Shown: positions 1-5,466 of the stretch, in pieces | Layout of the letters: every line of letters starts with the position of its first letter | Numbering within the stretch: the stretch's first letter is position 1 | Assembly (NCBI GenBank): GCA_003646525.1 | Contig: QMKU01000101.1 | Coordinates: 1 to 5,697, forward strand | DNA from: Campylobacterota bacterium | GTDB lineage: Bacteria > Campylobacterota > Campylobacteria > Campylobacterales > Sulfurovaceae | Length of the DNA: 5,697 nt | Direction: 5' to 3' | Translations under genes and position numbers: made by a program | Notes under the pieces: model-generated | Databases searched by the model: none | Seen by the model: only the letters and a program-made list of their open reading frames with translations | Told to the model about the DNA's origin: nothing

Positions 1-52
1 CCAAATAAATCTATATAGTTCTTGTAATTAGTTCTAAATTATATGGATTTAC

Positions 53-80
53 TTGATTATATAATAAGGTTGATTATACT
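53..80 (+). promoter_or_regulatory. Probable promoter region of recO
   Basis: Two candidate -10 boxes lie in this AT-rich stretch. A perfect TATAAT is at 60-65. A TATACT is at 75-80, with a TTGATT (53-58) placed 16 bases upstream as a reasonable -35. The 9-base string TTGATTATA occurs twice, at 53-61 and 70-78, which is why the two candidates look alike. The second choice would give a short leader of about 14 bases before the recO start at 101. Which one is used cannot be decided from sequence. Bases 1-52 hold no gene that I can see. Confidence 0.45.
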
Positions 81-100
81 AAAAAGTGGGTTAACAATAG

Positions 101-718
101 ATGAAAGGTTTCGTTATAGCTTTACGCAAAGCCAAAAATGAAGATGTAATCAGTACAGTTCTTACAACTCATTCTGTTCGTAGTTATTATCGTTTTTTCG
201 GTGCGAGACACTCTATTTTACAGTTTGGACATTTGATTGACTTTGAAGCAGAAGAGGATCAAGGCAGTTTTATGCCCAGACTCCGAGGACTTAGCCATCT
301 TGGCTTTGATTGGCTTTATGACAACAACCGTCTGCTTCTATGGCATAACTATATCAAACTCTTCGAACCACATTTCAGAGATACAGAGGAGATAGATCCC
401 TTCTATTTTGATCTCCTGCTCCAGTCAGTCAAAAAATGGGGCAAACAAAACCCCAAGCGCATTATATGTGAAAACTATATTCAACTACTGAAATACGAAG
501 GTCGTCTCCATGATACGGAGACTTGCTATATTTGCGAAATGCCGATTGATGAAGAGTTGGGAATGATGCAAGCTTTTATCCCCGTACATTCATATTGTAT
601 AGACAGCATAGCTCTCAAAAAAGAAAAACTGACTTATTTTTTTGAAAGTGGAAAAACCCTCTATCTTGATGATAACGAAGTTGAATATCTTTATGGGGTT
701 GCTAGCAAAGGACTATAG
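101..718 (+). CDS. recO: DNA repair/recombination protein RecO, short epsilonproteobacterial type
   Basis: RecO binds DNA and SSB and, with RecR, helps load RecA on gapped DNA (family knowledge). The 205-residue product starts MKGFVIALRK, like the opening strand of the RecO N-terminal OB fold. This is followed by a mostly helical middle. A likely zinc site lies at C142-x2-C145 and H163-x2-C166, matching in position the zinc-binding cluster in the C-terminal domain of many RecO proteins. It is shorter than the usual ~240 residues, which as I recall is typical of the divergent RecO of Campylobacterota. The ATG at 101 is kept because the homologous N terminus begins there; upstream there is only a weak purine-rich AAAAAGTGGG (81-90). 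It is apparently monocistronic and converges on the cytochrome gene. The family call rests on pattern memory because RecO is poorly conserved. Confidence 0.8.
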   Translation: MKGFVIALRKAKNEDVISTVLTTHSVRSYYRFFGARHSILQFGHLIDFEAEEDQGSFMPRLRGLSHLGFDWLYDNNRLLLWHNYIKLFEPHFRDTEEIDPFYFDLLLQSVKKWGKQNPKRIICENYIQLLKYEGRLHDTETCYICEMPIDEELGMMQAFIPVHSYCIDSIALKKEKLTYFFESGKTLYLDDNEVEYLYGVASKGL

Positions 719-719
719 G

Positions 720-730
720 TGGGGTAGCCT
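720..730. repeat. 11-base direct repeat, copy 1 (TGGGGTAGCCT)
   Basis: TGGGGTAGCCT lies in the gap between the recO stop and the cytochrome gene stop and touches the last base of the cytochrome stop codon. An identical copy occurs at 1082-1092, just upstream of the cytochrome ribosome-binding site, so the pair brackets the gene. An 11-base match could be chance in a window this size. Only its placement makes it notable. Confidence 0.5.
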
Positions 731-1068
731 TATTTTGATTCTTTATTTACCTCTTGCAAATAAAAATATATTGCCTCAACCTCTTCATAGGTCAGATAAT
801 ACTTAGGCATCACAGGATGATTTCTTGCCACTATCGCTTCGATCTCGACAAGCGAATGACTGCGGATATCTACACCTCTGATAATGATAGTCTGATTCTC
901 ATCATCTTGATAGGAGACGATCTCCTTGCCCTCTCCATTCTCAGCATGGCAAGCTGCACAACTAATCCCTCTCGGATTCTTGTAAAGCATCTGTCCATAT
1001 TCAAACTCAGAAATAAAATCTTCTCCTGCTATTAGAAATAAAGAGAATAAAAAGTATAGTTTTTTCAA
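730..1068 (-). CDS. Periplasmic monoheme class I cytochrome c
   Basis: This is a small electron-carrier cytochrome. The 112-residue product starts with a basic-hydrophobic signal peptide (KKLYFLFSLFLIAG, residues 2-15) for Sec export. It has one covalent heme site, C37-A-A-C40-H41, and M87 in HPVMPKYYLT as the probable sixth iron ligand, followed by the usual C-terminal helix (EEVEAIYFYL). The open frame continues upstream to 1185, but that extension would put 39 unlikely residues before the signal peptide. I therefore chose the TTG at 1068-1066, which has GGAG five bases upstream and puts the signal peptide at the N terminus. The gene faces recO tail to tail and is divergent from folD. Its redox partner cannot be told from the window; a respiratory role is inferred. 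Confidence 0.88.
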   Translation of the reverse strand: MKKLYFLFSLFLIAGEDFISEFEYGQMLYKNPRGISCAACHAENGEGKEIVSYQDDENQTIIIRGVDIRSHSLVEIEAIVARNHPVMPKYYLTYEEVEAIYFYLQEVNKESK

Positions 1069-1073
1069 AAAAA

Positions 1074-1077
1074 CTCC
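1074..1077 (-). promoter_or_regulatory. Ribosome-binding site supporting a TTG start
   Basis: On the minus strand the sequence reads AATGGAGTTTTTTTGAAAAAA. GGAG lies five bases before the TTG at 1068-1066. It is the best Shine-Dalgarno match near the 5' end of the cytochrome gene and sets its start exactly at the signal peptide. Confidence 0.65.
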
Positions 1078-1081
1078 ATTT

Positions 1082-1092
1082 TGGGGTAGCCT
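1082..1092. repeat. 11-base direct repeat, copy 2 (TGGGGTAGCCT)
   Basis: Identical to 720-730 and in the same orientation. It lies in the divergent spacer, just upstream of the cytochrome ribosome-binding site and 13 bases before the TATAAT facing folD. Confidence 0.5.
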
Positions 1093-1103
1093 AAATATAT
1101 TTC

Positions 1104-1113
1104 GATATAATAC
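1104..1113 (+). promoter_or_regulatory. Probable sigma-70 -10 element for the folD operon
   Basis: GATATAATAC contains a perfect TATAAT at 1106-1111. The expected -35 position (about 1083-1088, GGGGTA) has no recognisable hexamer, but the bases between are AT-rich (CTAAATATATTTC). This fits Campylobacterota promoters, where the -35 is often degenerate. The start of transcription would be near 1118, giving a leader of about 60 bases. The same 111-base spacer must also hold the minus-strand cytochrome promoter. A TTGATT on the minus strand (1125-1120) is a possible -35, but no well-spaced -10 follows it. Confidence 0.55.
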
Positions 1114-1179
1114 CCAAAAAATCAAATAGTCTGATCTAAAATGCCAAAACATGGATAATGATCTGAGAAAGTGAAAATA

Positions 1180-2028
1180 ATGCAATTGATCGATGGAAAA
1201 TCTCTCGCAAATAAAATCTATGAGAGTGTCGGAAAATCGGTAGAAATACTCAAGCAGGAGATGAATATTGTTCCTGGACTAGCAGTAATACTCATTGGCG
1301 ATGATCCTGCAAGCCATGCGTATGTCAAGATGAAGGCCAAGGCATGCGAAAAAGTAGGTTTCTACTCTATCACACACCATATGCCCGATAGTATCAGTCA
1401 GGATGAGATCATAGGAACCATCGCCATGATGAATGACAACCCCCGTATTGACGGTATACTTGTTCAGCTTCCTCTACCTGCTCATATCGACACAGATAAA
1501 ATAATCGAAGTCATCGATCCCAAAAAAGATGTGGATGGCTTCCATCCCTACAATGTCGGTCGTCTTGTGATAGGACTCGATGGCTTTGTCGCCTGCACCC
1601 CTCTAGGAGTGATGAGGATGCTTGAAGCCTATGATATTTCGATTCAAGGCAAAAATGTCTGCATTGTGGGTGCTAGTAATATTGTCGGAAAGCCGATGGC
1701 AAGCCTCTTGCTCAATGCCAATGCCACCGTCACTATCGCTCATATTCATACAAAAGATCTCAAGGCACATACTCTCGCAGCTGACATCGTCATCGTTGGA
1801 GTCGGAGTACCTAGTCTTATCAAAGAAGATATGATCAAACAGGGTGTCATTGTCATCGATATTGGGATCAACCGTATTGCGAATGGATCACTTGTCGGCG
1901 ATGTAGACTTCCAAGCTGTTAGTAAAAAATGCAGTTACATTACCCCTGTTCCAGGTGGTGTTGGCCCTATGACGATTGCTACACTACTCGAAAATACCCT
2001 CAAATCAGCCAAAAAGAGAGAGACATGA
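1180..2028 (+). CDS. folD: Bifunctional methylene-tetrahydrofolate dehydrogenase / methenyl-tetrahydrofolate cyclohydrolase FolD
   Basis: FolD oxidises 5,10-methylene-THF to methenyl-THF with NADP and hydrolyses that to 10-formyl-THF, used for purines and initiator formyl-Met. The product is 282 residues, normal for the family. Visible motifs are the active-site block GDDPASHAYVKMKAKAC (40-56, with Y48 and the catalytic lysine K52), DGILVQLPLP (91-100), VDGFHPYNVGRL (118-129), the Rossmann signature GASNIVGKPMA (164-174) and TPVPGGVGPMTIATLLENT (255-273). A GTG at 1171 would add three residues. I prefer the ATG at 1180 because homologues begin with an xxLIDGK-type N terminus and GAG (1165-1167) would be too close to the GTG. 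It appears to be the first gene of the operon and overlaps lepB by four bases. Confidence 0.96.
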   Translation: MQLIDGKSLANKIYESVGKSVEILKQEMNIVPGLAVILIGDDPASHAYVKMKAKACEKVGFYSITHHMPDSISQDEIIGTIAMMNDNPRIDGILVQLPLPAHIDTDKIIEVIDPKKDVDGFHPYNVGRLVIGLDGFVACTPLGVMRMLEAYDISIQGKNVCIVGASNIVGKPMASLLLNANATVTIAHIHTKDLKAHTLAADIVIVGVGVPSLIKEDMIKQGVIVIDIGINRIANGSLVGDVDFQAVSKKCSYITPVPGGVGPMTIATLLENTLKSAKKRET

Positions 2029-3002
2029 AAAATTTTTTAAGCAAACTTATCCACTTTTCTGGTACTTGGACAGGAACGATTATAATCGTTCTTTTTCTTA
2101 TATTTTTTGTTGCACAATCTTTTGTCATACCTAGTGGTTCGATGAAACGCAGCCTATTGATCGGAGATTTTCTCTTCGCCAAAAAGTTTAGCTATGGTAT
2201 TCCTACCCCTCATTTGCCTTGGCTTGAAGTTCCTATCTTGCCAGATTTTTTTGACAATGGGCATCTCATAGAGGGACCCAAGCCAAAACGAGAAGATATC
2301 GTCATTTTCCGCTTTCCAAAAAACAACAAAATACACTATGTCAAAAGGTGTGTTGCTGTCGGTGGAGATGAAATACTCTATATGGACAAAAGACTACTCA
2401 TTCACTTTCACGAAGGAGATGAATATATCAAAGCCAATTGGCCCAAAGAAAAAATTCTCAAACTTCGGAACAAACTCTGGGTTTCAAATCCGTATATGGG
2501 CAAGTATCCAGGCATTCAGTACCTTCCCGAAAATCAGAGCAATATATTTGAATCACTACTAAAGTATTATATCTACGATAAGGAGATCGATATGTCGCCA
2601 GTCTATATCCAAGATCTCAAGAGTCCAGAATACACAGTCAACGACCGTCCTGTCAATGCTCTTTATAAAAAAGTAGAGGCAGATCACTACTATATGATTG
2701 GTGACAATCGTGACAACTCCAATGATAGTCGTTTCTGGGGCTCAATTCCCTACCGATTAATCGTCGGAAAGCCTTGGATGATCTACTTCAGCCTTGAAAG
2801 TCGAAGTTATACCAAGATGCTCAAAGGCGATGACAAATTCGGATCAGGACAAAATCATGTGGGTCTGCGCAGAGTCTGTGGAGACTTAGAGCTTGACTCC
2901 AAAGAGTGTGAAGTCCTATGGGATCAAGAGCGCTACAAAATACGATGGGGACGCATCGGTCGTCGTATTGAGTCTATACAGCTTGAAGAACCGATACAGT
3001 AG
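2025..3002 (+). CDS. lepB: Signal peptidase I (LepB)
   Basis: LepB is an inner-membrane serine protease that cuts Sec and Tat signal peptides from exported proteins. The 325-residue product has one N-terminal membrane span (about 17-34) followed by the catalytic domain: IPSGSM with nucleophile S39, YVKRCVAVGGD with general-base K107, and the box D/E block MIGDNRDNSNDSRFWGSIP (224-242). Escherichia coli LepB is about the same length but has two spans. Here the length comes from a long segment between K107 and the GDNRDNS block, plus an insertion of about 45 residues (260-305) before the closing IRWGRIGRRI. The insertion carries C285 and C295. The start is the ATG overlapping the folD stop (ATGA, 2025-2028), preceded by the purine run AAAAAGAGAGAGAC, which indicates translational coupling. 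Confidence 0.96.
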   Translation: MKNFLSKLIHFSGTWTGTIIIVLFLIFFVAQSFVIPSGSMKRSLLIGDFLFAKKFSYGIPTPHLPWLEVPILPDFFDNGHLIEGPKPKREDIVIFRFPKNNKIHYVKRCVAVGGDEILYMDKRLLIHFHEGDEYIKANWPKEKILKLRNKLWVSNPYMGKYPGIQYLPENQSNIFESLLKYYIYDKEIDMSPVYIQDLKSPEYTVNDRPVNALYKKVEADHYYMIGDNRDNSNDSRFWGSIPYRLIVGKPWMIYFSLESRSYTKMLKGDDKFGSGQNHVGLRRVCGDLELDSKECEVLWDQERYKIRWGRIGRRIESIQLEEPIQ

Positions 3003-3018
3003 AAGAGAGGATTGACAC

Positions 3019-3666
3019 ATGACTGAAATAGAAATCATTAAACTCCTCTCTATGATACTTGCACTAGCTATTGCAATCATCGGACATGAGATTATGCATG
3101 GATGGGTTGCCTACAAATATGGTGATCCAACAGCAAAAAGCTTGGGACGACTAAGTGTAAATCCTCTCGTTCACATCGATCCTATCGGAACAATTCTAGT
3201 TCCTGCGGTGCTCTACTTTAGCGGTGCACCTTTCATCTTCGGTTGGGCGAAGCCTGTTCCTATCAATATCTCTACTGTCATAAGAAATGGTGGTACCAAT
3301 GCCGCAGTAGCAGTCTCTCTCGCAGGCATCACCTACAACTTCATTCTCGCAGCGATCTGTGCAGCAATCTTTCCACTCTTCTCTCATCCTGAGTCAATGT
3401 TCAGTGCGTTTATCGCTTTTTTTCTCTATCAAAGCGTGGTAATCAATGTACTTTTGGGTATCTTCAATCTCTGGCCTATACCGCCACTAGACGGAGCCAA
3501 TGCTGTTCGCTATCTCGCTCAAGGGTGGAATCTCAAAGGCTTTACTCTCATTTATGACAAAATAGCACCCTACGGAATGTTACTACTGTTAGCCGTATTG
3601 TTTACTCCGCTTTCAAGCTACCTTTTTCAGCCTGTTGGTTGGATCATTAAGTGGCTTATGGCGTAA
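3019..3666 (+). CDS. Site-2 protease family (M50) membrane zinc metalloprotease
   Basis: This is a 215-residue polytopic membrane protein with the two metalloprotease signatures of the site-2 protease family. H23-E24-x2-H27 (GHEIMHGW) lies inside the first span, and N150-LWPIPPLDG (to G159) supplies the third zinc ligand D158. Hydrophobic spans are at about 6-22, 53-72, 95-121, 128-150 and 184-211. It has no PDZ or CBS domain, so it is the minimal type and not RseP. The family cleaves transmembrane substrates within the bilayer; the substrate here is unknown. The segment that usually reads AGPxxN is AGITYN (102-107), keeping the Asn but not the Pro. AGAGAGG (3004-3010) lies eight bases before the ATG. 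The gene starts 16 bases after lepB. Confidence 0.93.
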   Translation: MTEIEIIKLLSMILALAIAIIGHEIMHGWVAYKYGDPTAKSLGRLSVNPLVHIDPIGTILVPAVLYFSGAPFIFGWAKPVPINISTVIRNGGTNAAVAVSLAGITYNFILAAICAAIFPLFSHPESMFSAFIAFFLYQSVVINVLLGIFNLWPIPPLDGANAVRYLAQGWNLKGFTLIYDKIAPYGMLLLLAVLFTPLSSYLFQPVGWIIKWLMA

Positions 3667-3684
3667 AATATAAAAAGGAAATCT

Positions 3685-4140
3685 ATGAAATTCTATATCG
3701 CAACAGACCACGCGGGTTATGCTCTCAAAGCCTTTGTCAAAGAGTACATTACAACACTTGGTCATGAAATTATCGATCTAGGACCAAATTCAGCCGACAG
3801 AGTTGACTACCCCGACTTTGCCCATAAATGCGCCCGTGCCGTCGTCGAAGATGAAAAAAGCTTCGGTATCCTCATCTGTGGTACTGGTATCGGTATCTCT
3901 ATTGCCGCGAATAAGATTCAGGGTATCCGTGCAGCACTCTGCCATGATGCTTATACTGCCAAAATGTCAAGAGCACACAATAATGCAAATATCCTTGCAT
4001 TTGGAGAACGAGTCATCGGCAAAGGAGCCATAGAGAGCACCATAGATGCCTTCTGCGAAACAGAATTTGAAGGCGGACGACATGCTGGTCGTGTCGACAA
4101 GATCGAAGAGTGTTGCAGTTTCGGTTCCGATCTGGGATGA
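3685..4140 (+). CDS. rpiB: Ribose-5-phosphate isomerase B
   Basis: RpiB interconverts ribulose 5-phosphate and ribose 5-phosphate in the non-oxidative pentose phosphate pathway, supplying the precursor of PRPP. The 151-residue product is full length for the RpiB/LacA family. It shows the substrate-binding start ATDHAGYALK (6-15, with D8 and H9), the catalytic-cysteine loop C65-GTGIGISIAANK, CHDAYTAKMSRAHNNANIL (86-104, with H98) and the closing phosphate-binding RHAGRVDKI (132-140, H133 and R136). A short tail with the pair C143-C144 follows. AAGGAA (3675-3680) precedes the ATG by four bases. The gene is 18 bases after the M50 gene, consistent with one operon. LacA (galactose-6-phosphate isomerase) is the alternative within the family, but no lactose or tagatose genes are nearby. 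Confidence 0.95.
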   Translation: MKFYIATDHAGYALKAFVKEYITTLGHEIIDLGPNSADRVDYPDFAHKCARAVVEDEKSFGILICGTGIGISIAANKIQGIRAALCHDAYTAKMSRAHNNANILAFGERVIGKGAIESTIDAFCETEFEGGRHAGRVDKIEECCSFGSDLG

Positions 4141-4202
4141 ACACATACCAGTCCACCGTCAATGCCAATAAATTAAGGCTTATTACATAGAAAGGTAACA
4201 CA

Positions 4203-4763
4203 ATGATCACATTGAACCAAGAAGAGAAAGAAATTATCCTCGGAAGTATCAGAGATATTCCAGATTTTCCAAAACCAGGAATCATCTTCAAAGACATCTC
4301 TACGATGCTCAACAATCCCAAAGCATTTCAGACTCTGATGAATCACCTCACAGATCGCTATCAAAGCTATGACTTGGACTATATCGCAGGCATTGATGCT
4401 AGAGGGTTTATTTTTGGGGCTGCATTGGCTGATAGACTCGGTCTGGGCTTTGTACCTGTACGCAAACAGGGCAAACTTCCCTACACTACAGTCGCAGAGA
4501 AATACTCATTGGAGTATGGCTTTGATGAAGTAGAGATCCATATAGATGCTTTTGGGGAAAATGGATGTAGCAAAGCAGGCGAAAAATCAAAAGTCCTACT
4601 CATTGATGACCTCATAGCTACTGGAGGTACTGCCAAAGCTGCTGCCAATCTCATCGACAAAGTTGGTGCACATTGTGTCGAAAGTTGTTTTATCATGGAG
4701 TTGAGCTTCTTGAATGGCAGAGAGGACTTCCCTAGTGCTGTCTACTCAATCTTGGAGATCTAG
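4203..4763 (+). CDS. apt: Adenine phosphoribosyltransferase
   Basis: Apt salvages adenine: adenine plus PRPP gives AMP and pyrophosphate. The 186-residue product is a complete type I phosphoribosyltransferase. It has the Apt N terminus [17 protein letters not shown] (16-32), the [10 protein letters not shown] loop (63-72), the flexible-loop region [10 protein letters not shown] (87-96), YSLEYG (101-106) and the PRPP-binding motif [13 protein letters not shown] (131-143), whose paired acidic residues are D135 and D136. The C terminus (VYSILEI) is family-like. AAAGG (4191-4195) lies seven bases before the ATG. The 62-base gap from rpiB holds no convincing promoter or terminator, so co-transcription is the simplest reading. 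Its last 29 bases overlap the next gene in another frame. Confidence 0.96.
   Translation: MITLNQEEKEIILGSIRDIPDFPKPGIIFKDISTMLNNPKAFQTLMNHLTDRYQSYDLDYIAGIDARGFIFGAALADRLGLGFVPVRKQGKLPYTTVAEKYSLEYGFDEVEIHIDAFGENGCSKAGEKSKVLLIDDLIATGGTAKAAANLIDKVGAHCVESCFIMELSFLNGREDFPSAVYSILEI
4721..4726 (+). promoter_or_regulatory. Ribosome-binding site inside apt supporting a GTG start for the SGNH gene
   Basis: AGAGGA lies eight bases before the GTG at 4735. The alternative ATG at 4714 has its nearest purine block (GGAG, 4697-4700) 13 bases away, which is too far to be efficient. This favours the GTG, though not decisively. Confidence 0.45.
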
Positions 4764-5391
4764 AACAGGTATCATCCTTGTATTGGGACTATTCTCTCTA
4801 TGGATTTTTTCAGAACTATTAACCAAAAGCCCCTATCATAAGGAGAAATTTTATGGATTCAGACAGATGAAACAGGAAAATCTTATATTTTTGGGTGACA
4901 GTATGACTGATTGGCACAATTGGCATCATTTTGGAGCCCATTATAATGCTGGTATCTCAGGTGACACAACGGCTGGTCTGCTCGCTCGTATCAATACAAT
5001 AACAGAGAGGAAACCACACACCGTTGTATTGATGATAGGTGTCAATGATCTATTGAACGATAAACCGCTTGAGCAAGTCAAAAGAAATTACTCCAGAATT
5101 TTAGATGCTCTCTCTGACACTAGAGAGCTTATCATTCTCTCTACACTGCCCGTGATAGATTTTTATCAAGCCGATCAAATCAATGCAAACATCAAAGCTC
5201 TCAATACTTTTTTGAAAAATGAAGTCCAAAAACGGCATATACGATATATAGATCTTCACACATCTTTCTGGGGAGATCACTTTGGAATGCAGAGACAATA
5301 CACCCTCGACGGTGTCCACCTCAACAGCCAAGGTTATCTTTTGTGGGAAAATATCCTAAAAAAAGAGTTTCCATCAGGATTCTCAAAGTAA
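4735..5391 (+). CDS. SGNH/GDSL-family hydrolase, membrane-anchored or exported
   Basis: This is an esterase/lipase-type hydrolase, related by pattern to the platelet-activating-factor acetylhydrolase-like and TesA-like branch; the natural substrate is unknown. From the GTG it has 218 residues. A hydrophobic segment (about 11-29, [19 protein letters not shown]), preceded by two arginines, acts as a signal anchor or uncleaved signal peptide. The catalytic blocks follow: FLGDSMTDW (block I, nucleophile S56), NAGISGDTT (block II, about 72-80, oxyanion Gly), IGVND (block III, N104) and [10 protein letters not shown] (block V, D192 and H195). Starts considered are ATG 4714 (225 residues), GTG 4735 (preferred on Shine-Dalgarno spacing) and an internal ATG at 4867, which would remove the anchor. 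The beginning overlaps the end of apt by 29 bases, suggesting coupled translation. No terminator-like hairpin follows. Confidence 0.85.
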   Translation: MLSTQSWRSRTGIILVLGLFSLWIFSELLTKSPYHKEKFYGFRQMKQENLIFLGDSMTDWHNWHHFGAHYNAGISGDTTAGLLARINTITERKPHTVVLMIGVNDLLNDKPLEQVKRNYSRILDALSDTRELIILSTLPVIDFYQADQINANIKALNTFLKNEVQKRHIRYIDLHTSFWGDHFGMQRQYTLDGVHLNSQGYLLWENILKKEFPSGFSK

Positions 5392-5420
5392 CAACTTGTA
5401 GATAATACCCTACTTCAAAC

Positions 5421-5436
5421 TATATTATGATATTAT
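5421..5436 (+). promoter_or_regulatory. Possible promoter of ppa
   Basis: The 75-base spacer before ppa contains TATATTATGATATTAT, offering -10 candidates TATTAT at 5423-5428 and 5431-5436. The GATATTAT context of the second resembles the GATATAAT in front of folD. No clear -35 is present. Transcription from 5431-5436 would leave a leader of about 24 bases. Read-through from the upstream operon is also possible. Confidence 0.35.
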
Positions 5437-5466
5437 TCACAAATACTTAATTTAGGGAGAAGCACT

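Noticed and set aside
754..1035. 93-codon + strand frame between recO and folD
   Set aside because: It lies antisense to the cytochrome c gene, which has a clear signal peptide, heme motif and Met ligand. The + strand product shows no recognisable motif.
1091..1111. Possible flagellar sigma-28 promoter (TAAA followed by CGATAT)
   Set aside because: The spacing between TAAA and CGAT is only about seven bases, far shorter than a sigma-28 promoter needs. The perfect TATAAT is explained by sigma-70.
1141..1174. Two very short frames (ATG at 1141 and at 1151) in the folD leader, possible leader peptides
   Set aside because: They are five and seven codons with no good ribosome-binding site, no run of regulatory codons and no attenuator-like hairpins.
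1929..2024. In-frame upstream extension of lepB into folD
   Set aside because: It is fully covered by the conserved C terminus of folD. The ATG at 2025 forms a standard ATGA overlap and starts just before the LepB membrane span.
4164..4184. Inverted repeat AATAA/TTATT in the rpiB-apt spacer as a terminator or operator
   Set aside because: The stem is only five A-T pairs with an eight-base loop and no following T run, which is too weak to call.
5396..5419. TTGTAG/CTACTTCAA inverted repeat after the SGNH gene as a terminator
   Set aside because: There are four pairs plus a bulge and no T tract, so it does not look like an intrinsic terminator.
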